Below are positions 1-8,105 of a DNA stretch of 64,000 nucleotides, one piece after another. Location: assembly GCA_964617995.1 (NCBI GenBank), contig CAZTXD010000003.1, positions 1 to 64,000 of the forward strand, in the 5' to 3' direction. A program made the translations under genes and the position numbers. The notes beneath the pieces were generated by a model. That model had not been told where the DNA came from. It ran no database searches and was given only the letters and a program-made list of their open reading frames with translations. The first letter of the stretch is position 1; each line of letters opens with the position of its first letter. This stretch comes from CAZTXD01 sp964617995 (GTDB lineage Bacteria; Actinomycetota; Acidimicrobiia; Spongiisociales; ZC4RG35).

Positions 1-1058
1 ACGATGGTCGTGTGGGGGTACTCGGCTTTCCAATCGCCCCACGACGTCGTCACTACCGTGCCCCTCTCGAGAACCACCCCGTCGTCGCGAAGCGGCCCCG
101 ACACGGCGGCCCCCGTGAACGTGTCGAAGACCGAACCGGTCACCACGTCGTACATGACCTTGTTCGACCGCGACAGCAGACCCGACGTCCGCATGACCGG
201 CATCTCATCGCCGTCGGCCACGCGGTCGGTGAAGTAGAGCTGGGCAGATCCACACAGCGTGCAGTAGGGGAGGGCGAAGGAACGGTCCCCGAGGGTGTCG
301 TTCATCATCTCGTGGACCTCCATGATGTTGCGGGGATAGGCCCTCGCCTCGTCGCCGATTACCACCCCCATGACGGGGCGCTCGTCGGGGTACCAGTCAC
401 CATCGTCGGCCGTGGTCACCTGAGGGTCGTCCACCGCCGGGATGCAACCCCGACAGGTGCCGGGCATCCCCGGCGGGCTGTCATCGATGAGAACGCCACC
501 CCAGGTCCACCAGCGGTAGTCGATGTCACTGTCTGAGGTGAAGAAGGGCTCCCACCGTTCGTCGGCGGTGGCGAACACGACACGCTTGTAGTCGACGTAG
601 CCGGGAAAGGCGGGGAGGTCCCATCCCATGAGGTGGTCGACCGCGTCGACCCAGTTGGCGACCGTCTCGATCTCGAACCCCGTCAGCCCCTGGAAGGCCC
701 CGGTGGCGGCCTCGACGCCGTCGCCGACGACGTTGAAGCGCAGGTAGTCGGAGAGCAGCCAGGCCAGACGGGCATCACCGGAGCGACCGAGAGACTCGAG
801 ATCGGCCGGATCCGGCCGTGGAAAGGAGTCCCAGGCCCGATCGAGGATTTCCTGCACCTCCGGCGCCAGGGGTCCCTCACCGACAGGAGGGGCCGGACCG
901 AAGCGGGAGGTGGATGCCGTGGTGCTCGAAGCCGGCATCGTCGACTCGACCGATGAGGGGGGCGGACCGCAGGAGGCCAGGGCCATCAGAGCTGCCAGGC
1001 CCATCAACCCGGGTCCGGTGAGGGTCCGGCGGCGGTACGAGGAGGGAGAGGGCATCAT
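1..1058 (-). CDS. DUF3179 domain lipoprotein, C-terminus cut by window edge
   Basis: Reading right to left from ATG at 1058 the frame stays open for 352 codons to the window edge. The N-terminus is a lipoprotein signal: Arg residues, a short hydrophobic stretch, then the lipobox LASC. The middle holds the DUF3179 hallmarks: DERPVMGV, a conserved RAYP..IMEVHEMMND run and YCTLC, and near the edge W.DW...YP.TT. The family is secreted or membrane-anchored and of unknown function; the conserved Cys/His/Asp residues suggest metal or redox binding, but that is inference. ATG at 1055 is an equally possible start. It is divergent from the histidine kinase gene. Confidence 0.85.
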   Translation of the reverse strand, partial: MMPSPSSYRRRTLTGPGLMGLAALMALASCGPPPSSVESTMPASSTTASTSRFGPAPPVGEGPLAPEVQEILDRAWDSFPRPDPADLESLGRSGDARLAWLLSDYLRFNVVGDGVEAATGAFQGLTGFEIETVANWVDAVDHLMGWDLPAFPGYVDYKRVVFATADERWEPFFTSDSDIDYRWWTWGGVLIDDSPPGMPGTCRGCIPAVDDPQVTTADDGDWYPDERPVMGVVIGDEARAYPRNIMEVHEMMNDTLGDRSFALPYCTLCGSAQLYFTDRVADGDEMPVMRTSGLLSRSNKVMYDVVTGSVFDTFTGAAVSGPLRDDGVVLERGTVVTTSWGDWKAEYPHTTI

Positions 1059-1176
1059 CAACAATGCTTACAGGTCGGCATCGTCGATGACCTCGCCGAT
1101 CATGGTGAGTTAACGGGGAGTTTCGGCCTTCGAGTGATTCCTACAGGAAGCGAGCCGACATCCCGATCAAGAGGAC

Positions 1177-2865
1177 GTGACAGGACCATCCCAGCACTCG
1201 CACACGTCGGGTGATGCCCGACTGCAGGCGCTGATCGTCCGCTTCTCAGCCCTGAGCGCGTGGCTTGTGGCGCTGGTGCTGGCCTCCGTGGCGCTCGTCA
1301 CCGGAGACCGACTCACCTTGCTCCAGGCCGCAGCCGCCGGGATCGCCGGTCTTGCCTTCGTGCTCCAGTTGCTGACCCGGCGGGTCAACGCCCTGAGAAG
1401 TATTGCCTTCGGGATCTTCGTGGTGGCGCTCACCCTGCCCCTGATTACGGGACCGGACACGGCGCTGGGACCTTCCATCGCCGTGGTGGCGATGGCGATC
1501 GTCGGCTCCCTGTTCGCTCCGGCCCGACCGGTCGCCTACCTGGCGGTGGGCAGTGGCGTCATGGTCGCTCTGCCGATGCTGTGGGCCGACAGCCTCACCG
1601 ACGGCCTGGCGGCGGGCGTGACCATGGCGGTGTCCTTCCTCATCGGGTCGACGGCATTCATCCTCATCCGCCGCCAGACGGTCGCCTCGGACCAGCAGTT
1701 CCGATGGCTGTTCGAGCGGGCGCCGGTAGGCCTGGTCGAACAGGATTGGACCGAGGCTCTGGAGTTCATCGCTTCCCTCCAGCCTTCCAGCGCCGATGAC
1801 CTGGCGGCGATGCTCGCCGAGGACAACGAGCTGATCGAAGATGTCGTCGGTCGGGTGAGGCTGGTGAGGGCCAACGATGCCGCCGCCGAGATCCTCAAGA
1901 GCCCGTTGCGCAAGCTGACGGGGCGACAGATGAGCGGCCGCGTGCAAGACACCAGCCGCGACGTGTGGATTCGACAGATCACCGGCATGTGGGTGGGGCG
2001 CCCTTTCGACGTGGTGGAGTACGAGACCACCGACTACCAGGGCAACCCGGGATTGTGGCTCGAGGTGCGGACCATAAGTGTGGGGACGTCCACCCCGGTG
2101 CGGGTGATCCTGTCGGTCACCGATGTGACCCAGAGCCGCCGCCAGAGCCGTGACCTCGCCGACCTCGTCCGGGAGAAGGACGAGTTCATCGCCACGGTCA
2201 GCCACGAGCTCCGCACTCCCTTGACGGCCGTGGTCGGGCTCGCCAACGAGGTTCTCGCCGCCGACGATCTCACCACCAGCGAGCGAACCGAGCTCCTGGA
2301 GCTCGTCATCGCCCAGGCCAACGAGATATCCCATCTGGTGGAGGATCTCCTGGTGGGCGCTCGGGCCGAGATCGGCACCATCTCCATCGCTCCCGAACAG
2401 ATCGACCTGGTCGAGGAAGCGACGCTGGTGGTGTCGGCACTGACGACACCGCTGCCGGTGGAAGCCAGCGACGACCTGCCTCCTGCGGTGGGCGACCCGA
2501 TGCGCATCCGGCAGATCGTCAGGAACCTGGCCGTGAACGCCGAGCGATACGGGGGCCCCAGCCGCCGCATCGTCGTGAAGGGATCAGAGCATTCGGTGAT
2601 GCTGGAGGTACGGGACAATGGGCTCCCCCTCGACCCCGAGGACAGGGACCGCATCTTCGAGCCGTACACGCGGGCCCATGATCGGCCCGGGGTGACCGTC
2701 TCGGTGGGGTTGGGGCTGTCGGTCTCGCGCCGCCTCGCCCACATGATGGGCGGGGACCTCGTCTACGACCACGACGGCTGGGAGAGCATCTTTCGCCTGG
2801 AGCTCCCCGCGGTGACGGCTACCGACAGCGGCGACCCGGCATCGTGGTCTCTCACGAACCCCTGA
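1177..2865 (+). CDS. Orphan membrane sensor histidine kinase with PAS domain
   Basis: This 562-residue protein starts with GTG. It has an N-terminal block of several membrane segments (about residues 20-165), a PAS-like region (about 170-320), a HisKA domain with phospho-acceptor His343 in SHELRTPL, and a HATPase_c domain with N box (NLAVNAERYGG), G1 box (DNGLP) and G2 box (GLGLSVSRRL, near 509). It should autophosphorylate in response to an unknown membrane or intracellular signal. No response regulator gene adjoins it, so its partner lies elsewhere. Its last 14 nt overlap the end of the convergent aminotransferase gene. Confidence 0.92.
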   Translation: MTGPSQHSHTSGDARLQALIVRFSALSAWLVALVLASVALVTGDRLTLLQAAAAGIAGLAFVLQLLTRRVNALRSIAFGIFVVALTLPLITGPDTALGPSIAVVAMAIVGSLFAPARPVAYLAVGSGVMVALPMLWADSLTDGLAAGVTMAVSFLIGSTAFILIRRQTVASDQQFRWLFERAPVGLVEQDWTEALEFIASLQPSSADDLAAMLAEDNELIEDVVGRVRLVRANDAAAEILKSPLRKLTGRQMSGRVQDTSRDVWIRQITGMWVGRPFDVVEYETTDYQGNPGLWLEVRTISVGTSTPVRVILSVTDVTQSRRQSRDLADLVREKDEFIATVSHELRTPLTAVVGLANEVLAADDLTTSERTELLELVIAQANEISHLVEDLLVGARAEIGTISIAPEQIDLVEEATLVVSALTTPLPVEASDDLPPAVGDPMRIRQIVRNLAVNAERYGGPSRRIVVKGSEHSVMLEVRDNGLPLDPEDRDRIFEPYTRAHDRPGVTVSVGLGLSVSRRLAHMMGGDLVYDHDGWESIFRLELPAVTATDSGDPASWSLTNP

Positions 2866-4012
2866 GGTCTGCCAGACGCTCGACGGCTTCGGTGAGGGTT
2901 GCCTCACCCTTGCAGAAGGCGAAACGCACCATGGGCGGCCCCGCCGGGTCGGTGTGGTAGAAGACGCTGGGAGGCACCACAACCACACCCGCCTCCTCCA
3001 CCAGCCACCGGGCGAAGTCCCTGTCTGCCATGTCCGACAGACGTGAGTAACCGGCCATGAGGAAGTAGGTCCCCTCGGGTAGGTAGATGTCGAAACCGGC
3101 CTGGTCCAGGCCCTCGGCCAGCAGATCGCGTCGCTTCTGGTAACCGCCGCGCAGCTCGGCGTAGAACGTGTCGGGAGCGCCCAGGGCGGCCACGCTTCCG
3201 TGCTGCACAGGAGTTGGCGTGGTGAACGTCAGGTACTGGTGGGCGGCCCGGACACCCTCAGTGATGTGGGGTGGAGCTATGGCCCAGCCCACCTTCCATC
3301 CGGTGAGCGAGTAGGTCTTCCCCACCGATGACAACGTGACGGTGCGCTCGGACATCCCCGGCCACGTCGCCAGTCGCAGGTGGTCGGACTCGTAGACCAT
3401 CTCCTCGTAGACCTCGTCGCAGATGGCGATGGCGTCGTATTCGATGCACGCCTCCGCCACCGCGGTGAGCTCCTGTGAGGTGAAGACACGTCCGGTGGGA
3501 TTGTGGGGGGTGTTCACGACGACGGCGCGGGTGTGCGGGGACATCACCGAGCGCAGCTCGTCGGGGTCGAGGCGGAAGTCGGGCGGACGCAGCGTCACAT
3601 AGCGGGGGGTGGCGCCCGCCAGGGCAGCGCACACCGGATACGAGTCGTAGAAGGGCTCTATGATCACGACCTCGTCTGCCGGGTCGATCAGTCCCAGGAA
3701 CGACGCCGCCAGCCCTTCGGTGCATCCCGAGGTGATCGTGATCTCCGTGTCGGGGTCGAGGTCGCGCCCGAGTGCCGGGCCGTAGCGGGCCGCGACAGCC
3801 GCCCTCAGCTCGGGGATCCCGGGACTGGGAGGGTATTGGTCTGCGCCGCCCCCGGCGGCGAGGGAGCGAGCGGCCGCCTCCTTGACGAAGTCGGGACCGT
3901 CCCAGTCGGGGAACCCCTGGCCGAGGTTGATGGCCTGGTGCTCGACGGCGAGAGCCGTCATCTCCGTGAAGATCGTCACGCCGAAGGGCCGCAGCCGCTG
4001 CGATACCGCCAT
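2852..4012 (-). CDS. PLP-dependent class I/II aminotransferase, DapC/YbdL-like
   Basis: This 386-residue fold-type I aminotransferase opens with LRPFGVTIFTEM and INLGQGFPDWDGP, typical of the group containing actinobacterial N-succinyldiaminopimelate aminotransferase (DapC) and methionine/kynurenine aminotransferases. NTPHNPTG, CDEVYEEM and the PLP-binding Lys232 in SVGKTYSLTGWK are all present. A lysine-biosynthesis role is possible but no other lysine gene is nearby, so the substrate is unresolved. ATG 4012 was chosen because a TAGGCT -10 box sits 8 nt upstream (4021-4026). A longer reading frame continues upstream, but it runs through the palindromic repeat and lacks family similarity. Confidence 0.88.
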   Translation of the reverse strand: MAVSQRLRPFGVTIFTEMTALAVEHQAINLGQGFPDWDGPDFVKEAAARSLAAGGGADQYPPSPGIPELRAAVAARYGPALGRDLDPDTEITITSGCTEGLAASFLGLIDPADEVVIIEPFYDSYPVCAALAGATPRYVTLRPPDFRLDPDELRSVMSPHTRAVVVNTPHNPTGRVFTSQELTAVAEACIEYDAIAICDEVYEEMVYESDHLRLATWPGMSERTVTLSSVGKTYSLTGWKVGWAIAPPHITEGVRAAHQYLTFTTPTPVQHGSVAALGAPDTFYAELRGGYQKRRDLLAEGLDQAGFDIYLPEGTYFLMAGYSRLSDMADRDFARWLVEEAGVVVVPPSVFYHTDPAGPPMVRFAFCKGEATLTEAVERLADLRGS

Positions 4013-4020
4013 TCGGCGCA

Positions 4021-4026
4021 AGCCTA
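4021..4026 (-). promoter_or_regulatory. -10 box (TAGGCT) of the aminotransferase, leaderless type
   Basis: TAGGCT on the minus strand lies 8 nt before ATG 4012, so transcription would begin at or next to the start codon. It is back to back with the plus-strand box at 4049-4054. Confidence 0.55.
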
Positions 4027-4048
4027 CGTCATGATCCCACCCGACCGG

Positions 4049-4054
4049 TACCGT
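4049..4054 (+). promoter_or_regulatory. -10 box (TACCGT) of the O-antigen-ligase-like gene, leaderless type
   Basis: TACCGT is followed by 7 nt and GTG 4062, the same geometry seen at many genes in this window. It supports a start upstream of the palindrome, so the palindrome would be translated. Confidence 0.5.
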
Positions 4055-4061
4055 CCTCCCG

Positions 4062-5942
4062 GTGACGCCGCAGCCGCCCTCTCCCGTTTTCGCGCATCGA
4101 ATGCGCGCTATAGCGCGCATTCGATGCGCGAAAACGGGAGCGGTGGCCGTGGGGGTGGTCGTCTGCGGTGGGTTGGTAGCGGTGGACCCGGCGGGATGGC
4201 AGGCGTTCGGACCCGTCAAGTGGCTGGTGGTGACGGTGACCTCCTGGATGGCGGGAGCCCTGGCGTCGAAGCGAGGTGTGGACCTCCACCGTCCGTCGGC
4301 CGTGTCGTGGATGGCCTTCCTGGGTTGGGCCGCCTTCACCTCCATCGTCGCCCTGGACCCCCTCTCCGCCTGGCTGGGCACACCCGACCGTCGCTTCGGC
4401 ATGGTGGCGCTGGCGACGATGGCCGTCGCTTTCCTGGCAGGCCAGGCGGTAGACGACCCGGCCGGAAGGGGCGTCGTGAGCCGATGGGCCGTCGCCGCCC
4501 TGGGACTGATGTCCGTCTACGGCGTACTCGAGGCGCTGGGGGTCCCTCCGGTCGAGTCGACCATCACCACGACACGCCTCGGCTCCACCCTCGGCTCACC
4601 CGCCTATCTGGGAGCGGCTCTCTGCCTGGTTACACCGATCGCCTGGGGAGCGGCGGCGGAGGAGCAGAGCCGACCATGGCGGCTGGCGGCGGTCGTCGCC
4701 GGCTCCGGGGGTCTCTTTCTCCTCGCCGGGGCGGCCACACGGGCGGCGCTGATCGGACTGGCGGCTGCCTTGGTGGTGGCGCTGAGGTCGATGGCCCCGG
4801 CGCTGAGACGTCGCGCCGGCATCGCGGCGGCAGCGGCGCTGATGGCTGTGGCGGGACTGACGCTGTCGCCGCTGGGAGCTCGACTGGTCGAGGCCGACGC
4901 CGGCGGGAGGCTGGACGAGTGGAAGATCGCCGCCGGCTCCCTGGCCAGCAGGCCCGTCGTGGGCGTCGGGCTGGAGGGATACCGCGGCGCATTCCCGTCC
5001 CATGTCTCCTCCGACTACGTGCGGGCCTACGGCCGGGACACCGTGACCGATCGTGCCCATTCCGGCCCCCTTGACATGGGTGTCTCGACCGGCCTGGTGG
5101 GAGCGGCAGCCTGGTTGGCCGCGGCCGTTTGGCTGACGATACGGGCGTGGCGGGTGAGCCGCATCGGCGGCCCGGTGGTGACGGGCATGGCCGCCGGGGT
5201 CGTGGCGCTGATTGCTCAGGAGCTGTTCCTGTTCCCCACCGTCGAGGTGGGCGTCGGGGGGTGGGCAGTGGCCGGGATGGTGGTCGCATCGGACCCGAGC
5301 GGGGATCGAGTCCGGCTCCGCCCGTCCGCAGCGGCACAGGTGGCCATGGTGGTCGTGGCCGTGGCGGCCCTGGTGGCCGGGGCCGCCGACATCGGAGCCG
5401 ACCATCGGGCGGCCACAGCGATGGCGACCGGCGACCTCGACACGGCCGACGGGGCCCGTCGGCTCCGTCCAGACTCGTTCCGCTACGCCCTGGTCGCCGC
5501 CGACGTGGCGATACGGGCCGGGTCGCCGACCGCCGCCGACGACCGGCTGGACGCGGCATGGCGCCTCTCGCCCGGGGATCCGGCGCTGCGCCTGGCCCGG
5601 GCCCGGGTGGTGCACACCATGGTCGCCTCCGGCGAGGTCGCGGCCGGCCAGGCCGTGGCCGAGCTGGAGGTTGCCGTGGGAGAGGATCCCAACCACCCCG
5701 AGCTGCGTCTCCTGTTCGGTGACCTCCTCGCCGAAGCGGGCGACACGGAAGCCGCGGAACGGGCGTGGCTGGCCGCCGAGGAACTGGCCCCCGACGACCC
5801 CGACCCGCCCCTGCGTCTCGCCGCCCTCTACCTCGCCGTGGAACGACCCGACCTCGCCGGTGAGGCACTGGAGCGGGCACGGATGCTGGATCCCGAGCAT
5901 CCCGAGGTCGACCGCCTGGAAAGAATCATCGATGAGTCGTGA
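4062..5942 (+). CDS. O-antigen ligase-like polytopic membrane protein with C-terminal TPR repeats
   Basis: This 626-residue protein has roughly ten hydrophobic segments over the first 440 residues, then a soluble tail rich in Ala/Leu helical pairs (about 450-626) resembling TPR units, for example a repeat ending LYLAVERPDLAGEALERA. The layout matches O-antigen ligase/Wzy-type proteins (WaaL superfamily) that transfer or polymerise glycans at the outer face of the membrane; TPR tails are common in them. The start is uncertain. GTG 4062 has a leaderless -10 box but makes the 60-bp palindrome encode residues 7-26; GTG 4143 just after the palindrome would also leave an intact first membrane segment. 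Its last 11 nt overlap the sigma factor gene, implying cotranscription. Confidence 0.75.
   Translation: MTPQPPSPVFAHRMRAIARIRCAKTGAVAVGVVVCGGLVAVDPAGWQAFGPVKWLVVTVTSWMAGALASKRGVDLHRPSAVSWMAFLGWAAFTSIVALDPLSAWLGTPDRRFGMVALATMAVAFLAGQAVDDPAGRGVVSRWAVAALGLMSVYGVLEALGVPPVESTITTTRLGSTLGSPAYLGAALCLVTPIAWGAAAEEQSRPWRLAAVVAGSGGLFLLAGAATRAALIGLAAALVVALRSMAPALRRRAGIAAAAALMAVAGLTLSPLGARLVEADAGGRLDEWKIAAGSLASRPVVGVGLEGYRGAFPSHVSSDYVRAYGRDTVTDRAHSGPLDMGVSTGLVGAAAWLAAAVWLTIRAWRVSRIGGPVVTGMAAGVVALIAQELFLFPTVEVGVGGWAVAGMVVASDPSGDRVRLRPSAAAQVAMVVVAVAALVAGAADIGADHRAATAMATGDLDTADGARRLRPDSFRYALVAADVAIRAGSPTAADDRLDAAWRLSPGDPALRLARARVVHTMVASGEVAAGQAVAELEVAVGEDPNHPELRLLFGDLLAEAGDTEAAERAWLAAEELAPDDPDPPLRLAALYLAVERPDLAGEALERARMLDPEHPEVDRLERIIDES
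4081..4140. repeat. Nested palindromic element, copy 1 (60 bp, perfect)
   Basis: A perfect 60-bp palindrome centred between 4110 and 4111. Each half contains its own small hairpin, CGCGCAT-CGA-ATGCGCG (4091-4107) and CGCGCAT-TCG-ATGCGCG (4114-4130), separated by CTATAG (4108-4113). The outer arms CTCCCGTTTT and AAAACGGGAG pair. Further copies are at 23750-23807 and 25489-25546. Copy 1 lies in the 5' part of the ligase-like gene or just before it, depending on the start chosen. Confidence 0.95.
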
Positions 5943-6510
5943 ACCAAACCGGCCTCTCGGACGTGTATTCGATGTGCAAGCACCGACCCGGAGCCGGGGG
6001 GTGACACCGCCCGACATCCCGCCGGCCGACATCGACGCCCGTCCCGGCTTCGTCGCCTTCTACGACGGGGCGTACCGGAGAGTCGCCGCGGCCCTGTCGT
6101 CCACCCTGGGCGACCGCGACCTGGGGGTGGAGGCCGCCGACGAGGCGATGGCCCGCTGCTTCGCCAACTGGGAAACCGTGGGCCGCTACGACAATCCGGC
6201 CGGCTGGGTGTACCGGGTGGGACTCAACTGGGCCCTGTCCTGGCATCGCAAGCTCTCCCGCCGCCACCTGCTGACCCCGGCCGGCCCCGTGGACCCGCCG
6301 GTCCCCGTCGATCCCCAGATCGAAGACGCCCTGGCCCGGCTCGACATCCGGCTCCGAACCGTCGTCGTCTGTCGCATCCTGCTCGACTGGTCCACCGAGG
6401 CGACAGCCGACGCTCTCCGTATCAAACCGGGAACGGTCAAGTCGCGTCTGCATCGGGGACTGGCCCGCCTGGCGGAGATGCTCGAGCACTTCGACGAGGA
6501 GGACCTGTGA
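5932..6510 (+). CDS. ECF-type (sigma-70 family) RNA polymerase sigma factor
   Basis: This 192-residue protein has a region 2-like segment (about 40-115, VYRVGLNWALSWHRKL) and a region 4 helix-turn-helix at the end (LRIKPGTVKSRLHRGLARL). ATG 5932 overlaps the preceding stop by 11 nt and has a GGAAAGA ribosome-binding site inside the upstream gene. The downstream gene overlaps it by 4 nt and encodes a protein with a short cytoplasmic N-terminus and one membrane segment, the layout of an anti-sigma partner. It probably directs a cell-surface regulon, and linkage to a glycan ligase suggests envelope control; that last point is inference. Confidence 0.88.
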   Translation: MSREPNRPLGRVFDVQAPTRSRGVTPPDIPPADIDARPGFVAFYDGAYRRVAAALSSTLGDRDLGVEAADEAMARCFANWETVGRYDNPAGWVYRVGLNWALSWHRKLSRRHLLTPAGPVDPPVPVDPQIEDALARLDIRLRTVVVCRILLDWSTEATADALRIKPGTVKSRLHRGLARLAEMLEHFDEEDL

Positions 6511-8096
6511 TGGACCTCCGCTCCCGCCTACAGACCCACATGGAGGCCGAGATCCGGCGTACCCCGCTAACCGACCTGGGAGATGTGATGGAAAGAGGAG
6601 ATCTCATCCGCGGCCGACGACGGCTTGTCGCGGTCGCCGTGCCGGCAGCCGTGGTGCTGCTCGTGGCGGTGGGCCTGATACTCGGCCGTCGATCACCGGA
6701 GGCCGGCAACGACGTCGACTTGGTGGCCGCTGCCAACGCTCGGCTCACCGAGGGAACGGTGGAGTGGACTACCGGTCCGGCCACCCTGGGCATGATCCAG
6801 TTCCAGCAGGCTACGGCCGACGGGGTGATGTACGTGCTGTCGACCGCCCCGGGAGCCAGATGGGAGGATCATCCCAGCGGCGACATCCCCGAGGCCATCT
6901 ATGCCTCCTCCGACGGTGTGAGCTGGGAAAGCCATCCGCTGGGGGGGTCATGGGTGTCGTCCATATCGGCAGCCAACGGGCTCCTCTACGTCGTCGGTAC
7001 CGCACCCGGTGCCGATGCCGACTCGGTAGTCATGCAGATCGGCATCTCCGACAACCGGGGTGCCGATCTCCGCCGGGTCTCCATACCTCTGGGCGAGAAC
7101 CGCCCCGGGAACTACTCCACACAGGTGATGGCCACCGGTGGGGGTGTGCTGGCCGCCGCCTCCATCCGGGGCTCCACGGATCCGTGGACTCTCCTCCCAG
7201 CCGAGGCGCTCTCCGGCTCGGTGGAGCCCGTCACCATCGACGATGGGATCGCCGTCTTCCCCTCCGGCTCGGTCGGCATCGCCTACGAGATCTGTGGTGG
7301 AGCCGACCCGGCAGGATGTCAGGCGTTGGTCGAGGAGGAGGCGACGTATTTCGCCACCTGGGAGGAGCTGGGTTTCGACCCGGCCGACATCTCCTTCGGG
7401 GAGATGGTGACCAACGTCGCCTACTGGAGCGAGGACGGAACCGAATTCACCGAGATCCCCTATCCCTTCCCGGGGGGATGGTTCGAACGGTCAGCCAGCG
7501 TCGGGGACAGCGCGGTGGTAGCGATCGGGGGTGGGGCCGGGTCGCGACTGTTCGCATCGGAGGACGGTCGTGCATGGCGGGAGATAGGCGCCGAGATGAC
7601 AATGGGGTTCCTGACGGCGATCGGGGAGGTGGACGGCGAGGTAGTCGCCGTCGGCACCTCGCCCGACTTCGCTTCGGTGAGGGCCTATCGGGCGGCGAGC
7701 CTCGACGGGCCGTGGGAGCCCATCGACCTCGAAGGCCTGCTCCCCCGGAACGAAGGCGGCGAATTGTGGGTCAACAGCGCCGCGGTGGGGCGGGGTGGGG
7801 TGGCGATGAGCCTGGTGGTCGTCGTCGAGGACGTGTCGGCGTCCAATCCAGTCACCGGCTTCATCGACCGACTCCTCGACCGGGGCGGTCGCGAGCTCGT
7901 CGCCGACGGAGCGATGCGCACCGTGGAAGCGCTCATCGTGTCTTCCGACCTGACCGAGTGGACTCTGGTTCCCGGCCCGTCCGCCGACGGTATCACCGAC
8001 TCGCTGATGTTCCTCCCCGACGGGACTCTCGTCGCTCACTCCACCCGGTTCGAGAACGGTCAACCCGTCCGGATCCAGGCAACCGGCCTTCCCTGA
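6507..8096 (+). CDS. Membrane-anchored extracytoplasmic propeller-like protein, possible anti-sigma partner
   Basis: This 529-residue protein has about 30 cytoplasmic residues with arginines, one membrane segment near residues 33-52 (VAVAVPAAVVLLVAVGLILG), then a large extracytoplasmic part. That part has recurring motifs such as ASSDGVSWESHPLG, WSEDGTEFTEIP and ASEDGRAWREIG, spaced like the Asp-box (S-x-D-G-x-x-W) repeats of sialidase/BNR-type beta-propellers. Start GTG 6507 overlaps the sigma factor stop by 4 nt (ATG 6510 is the alternative). The topology and position fit an anti-sigma sensor, but no zinc-binding anti-sigma motif is visible, so this role is an inference from context. Confidence 0.7.
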   Translation: MMDLRSRLQTHMEAEIRRTPLTDLGDVMERGDLIRGRRRLVAVAVPAAVVLLVAVGLILGRRSPEAGNDVDLVAAANARLTEGTVEWTTGPATLGMIQFQQATADGVMYVLSTAPGARWEDHPSGDIPEAIYASSDGVSWESHPLGGSWVSSISAANGLLYVVGTAPGADADSVVMQIGISDNRGADLRRVSIPLGENRPGNYSTQVMATGGGVLAAASIRGSTDPWTLLPAEALSGSVEPVTIDDGIAVFPSGSVGIAYEICGGADPAGCQALVEEEATYFATWEELGFDPADISFGEMVTNVAYWSEDGTEFTEIPYPFPGGWFERSASVGDSAVVAIGGGAGSRLFASEDGRAWREIGAEMTMGFLTAIGEVDGEVVAVGTSPDFASVRAYRAASLDGPWEPIDLEGLLPRNEGGELWVNSAAVGRGGVAMSLVVVVEDVSASNPVTGFIDRLLDRGGRELVADGAMRTVEALIVSSDLTEWTLVPGPSADGITDSLMFLPDGTLVAHSTRFENGQPVRIQATGLP

Positions 8097-8105
8097 GTTG
8101 GGGTC

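Noticed and set aside
12..1113. Plus-strand open frames in the first kilobase
   Set aside because: They are shadows of the DUF3179 lipoprotein gene, which keeps its motifs on the minus strand.
4013..4402. N-terminal extension of the aminotransferase
   Set aside because: It runs through the palindrome and the plus-strand gene, lacks family similarity, and a -10 box sits just before ATG 4012.
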